From: Pseudomonadota bacterium
Lineage (GTDB): Bacteria > Pseudomonadota > Alphaproteobacteria > Acetobacterales > Acetobacteraceae
Length of the DNA stretch: 64,000 nt
Assembly (NCBI GenBank): GCA_021845985.1
Contig: JAJZES010000038.1
Span: 1 to 64,000, forward strand
Reading direction: 5' to 3'
Shown here: piece by piece, positions 63,127 to 64,000 of the stretch
How the letters are laid out: every line of letters begins with the position of its first letter
Position numbering within the stretch: position 1 is the stretch's first letter
The notes under the pieces: model-generated
What the model was told of the DNA's origin: nothing
Database searches by the model: none
The model's input: the letters and a program-made list of their open reading frames with translations, nothing else
Position numbers and translations under genes: made by a program

Positions 63127-63820
63127 GGTCGGCCCGCTCGATGCGTTTTACGGTGACAGCCACGTCGTGCAGTCGGCCAGTCTGCATGTCGCGGCGGGCG
63201 AGGGGGTGGCGCTGCTCGGCCGCAACGGCGCGGGCAAGACGACGCTGCTGAAAAGCATCATGAACGCCGGCCCGACGGTGCGCGGACCGGTGCGCTGCGA
63301 CGGCGCCGAACTCGGCGCCATGCCGGCGGACCGGCGGGCGCGGCTGGGTTTCGCCCTGGTTCCCGAGGATCGCCGCATCTACCCGCATCTGACGGTGCAG
63401 GAGAATCTCGCCATGGGCCGGCACGGGGCGCGGCCGGGGGTGCCACCCCGCAGCACCGACGAGGTGGTGGAGATGTTTCCGCTGCTCAAACAGCTTCAGG
63501 CACGGCGTGGGTTTGAACTCAGCGGCGGCCAGCAGCAGATGCTTGCCATCGCCCGCGCGGTGGTCGCCCGGCCGCGCCTGCTGCTGCTCGACGAGCCGAC
63601 CGAGGGGCTGGCGCCGGTCATCGTCGAGCAACTGGTGGCGCAGATCCAGGCGATCCAGGCGGGCGAGACGCTGGCGCTGCTGGTCGCCGAGCAGAGCATC
63701 TGGTTTGCCCGCGCGTGCACCAGCCGGCTCTATCTGCTCGACAGCGGCCGGGTGGTGTTCGGCGGCACCTGGGCGGCGTTCGACGCCGACCCCGGCCTCA
63801 AGCGGTATCTCGCGCTATGA
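63119..63820 (+). CDS. ABC transporter ATP-binding protein (LivF-like)
   Basis: [49 protein letters not shown]. Confidence 0.94.
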   Translation: MLEVGPLDAFYGDSHVVQSASLHVAAGEGVALLGRNGAGKTTLLKSIMNAGPTVRGPVRCDGAELGAMPADRRARLGFALVPEDRRIYPHLTVQENLAMGRHGARPGVPPRSTDEVVEMFPLLKQLQARRGFELSGGQQQMLAIARAVVARPRLLLLDEPTEGLAPVIVEQLVAQIQAIQAGETLALLVAEQSIWFARACTSRLYLLDSGRVVFGGTWAAFDADPGLKRYLAL

Positions 63821-64000
63821 GCGGCGTTGCAGCCGGGTCCGGCGGCGCATTGGCCGGCGTGCGGGTGCTGGATCTCACCCAGATGCTGGCCGGCCCCTAT
63901 TGCACCATGATGCTGGCCGATCAGGGCGCCACGGTGACCAAGGTGGAACCGATCGGCGGCGATCCGACGCGCCGCTTCGGCCCGTTCCCGCCGGGCGGTG
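63817..64000 (+). CDS. CaiB/BaiF-type CoA-transferase, N-terminal part (truncated by window end)
   Basis: [50 protein letters not shown]. Confidence 0.9.
   Translation, partial: MSGVAAGSGGALAGVRVLDLTQMLAGPYCTMMLADQGATVTKVEPIGGDPTRRFGPFPPGG

Overview
64 kb window of a GC-rich alphaproteobacterial chromosome. Gene content suggests Rhodospirillales/Acetobacteraceae, but that is inference only. Genes are densely packed. Main blocks: (1) a 5' IS transposase fragment. (2) A minus-strand ROK regulator / sugar ABC transporter / zwf (G6PDH) run (0.2-6.6 kb). (3) Two glycosyltransferases and a lipoprotein. (4) An S24/LexA-like repressor divergent from a small uncharacterised operon with several apparent RNA-level control elements (8.7-11.7 kb). 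(5) A phosphatase-like protein, DUF1194, Hint-domain and TPR proteins. (6) A full-length RpoD-like sigma factor. (7) An apparent amino-sugar / keto-glycoside uptake and catabolism locus with an ABC transporter (20-31 kb). (8) gcvT-gcvH-gcvP behind a tandem glycine riboswitch. (9) A Rieske dioxygenase cluster with a degenerate isochorismatase-like protein and a liv-type transporter. (10) upp, a tannase-family esterase, gph, glmU, glmS and gor. (11) A cell-surface glycosylation cluster with a 1148-aa multidomain methyltransferase/glycosyltransferase. (12) A second liv-type transporter running into a truncated CaiB/BaiF CoA-transferase. The most interesting candidates for follow-up are the S24-linked operon with a structured intergenic RNA, an intrinsic terminator and a Shine-Dalgarno-sequestering hairpin, and the 27-bp tandem repeat / mini-ORF in front of the amino-sugar ABC ATPase. 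No searches or folding programs were run. All family calls come from reading motifs in the translations.
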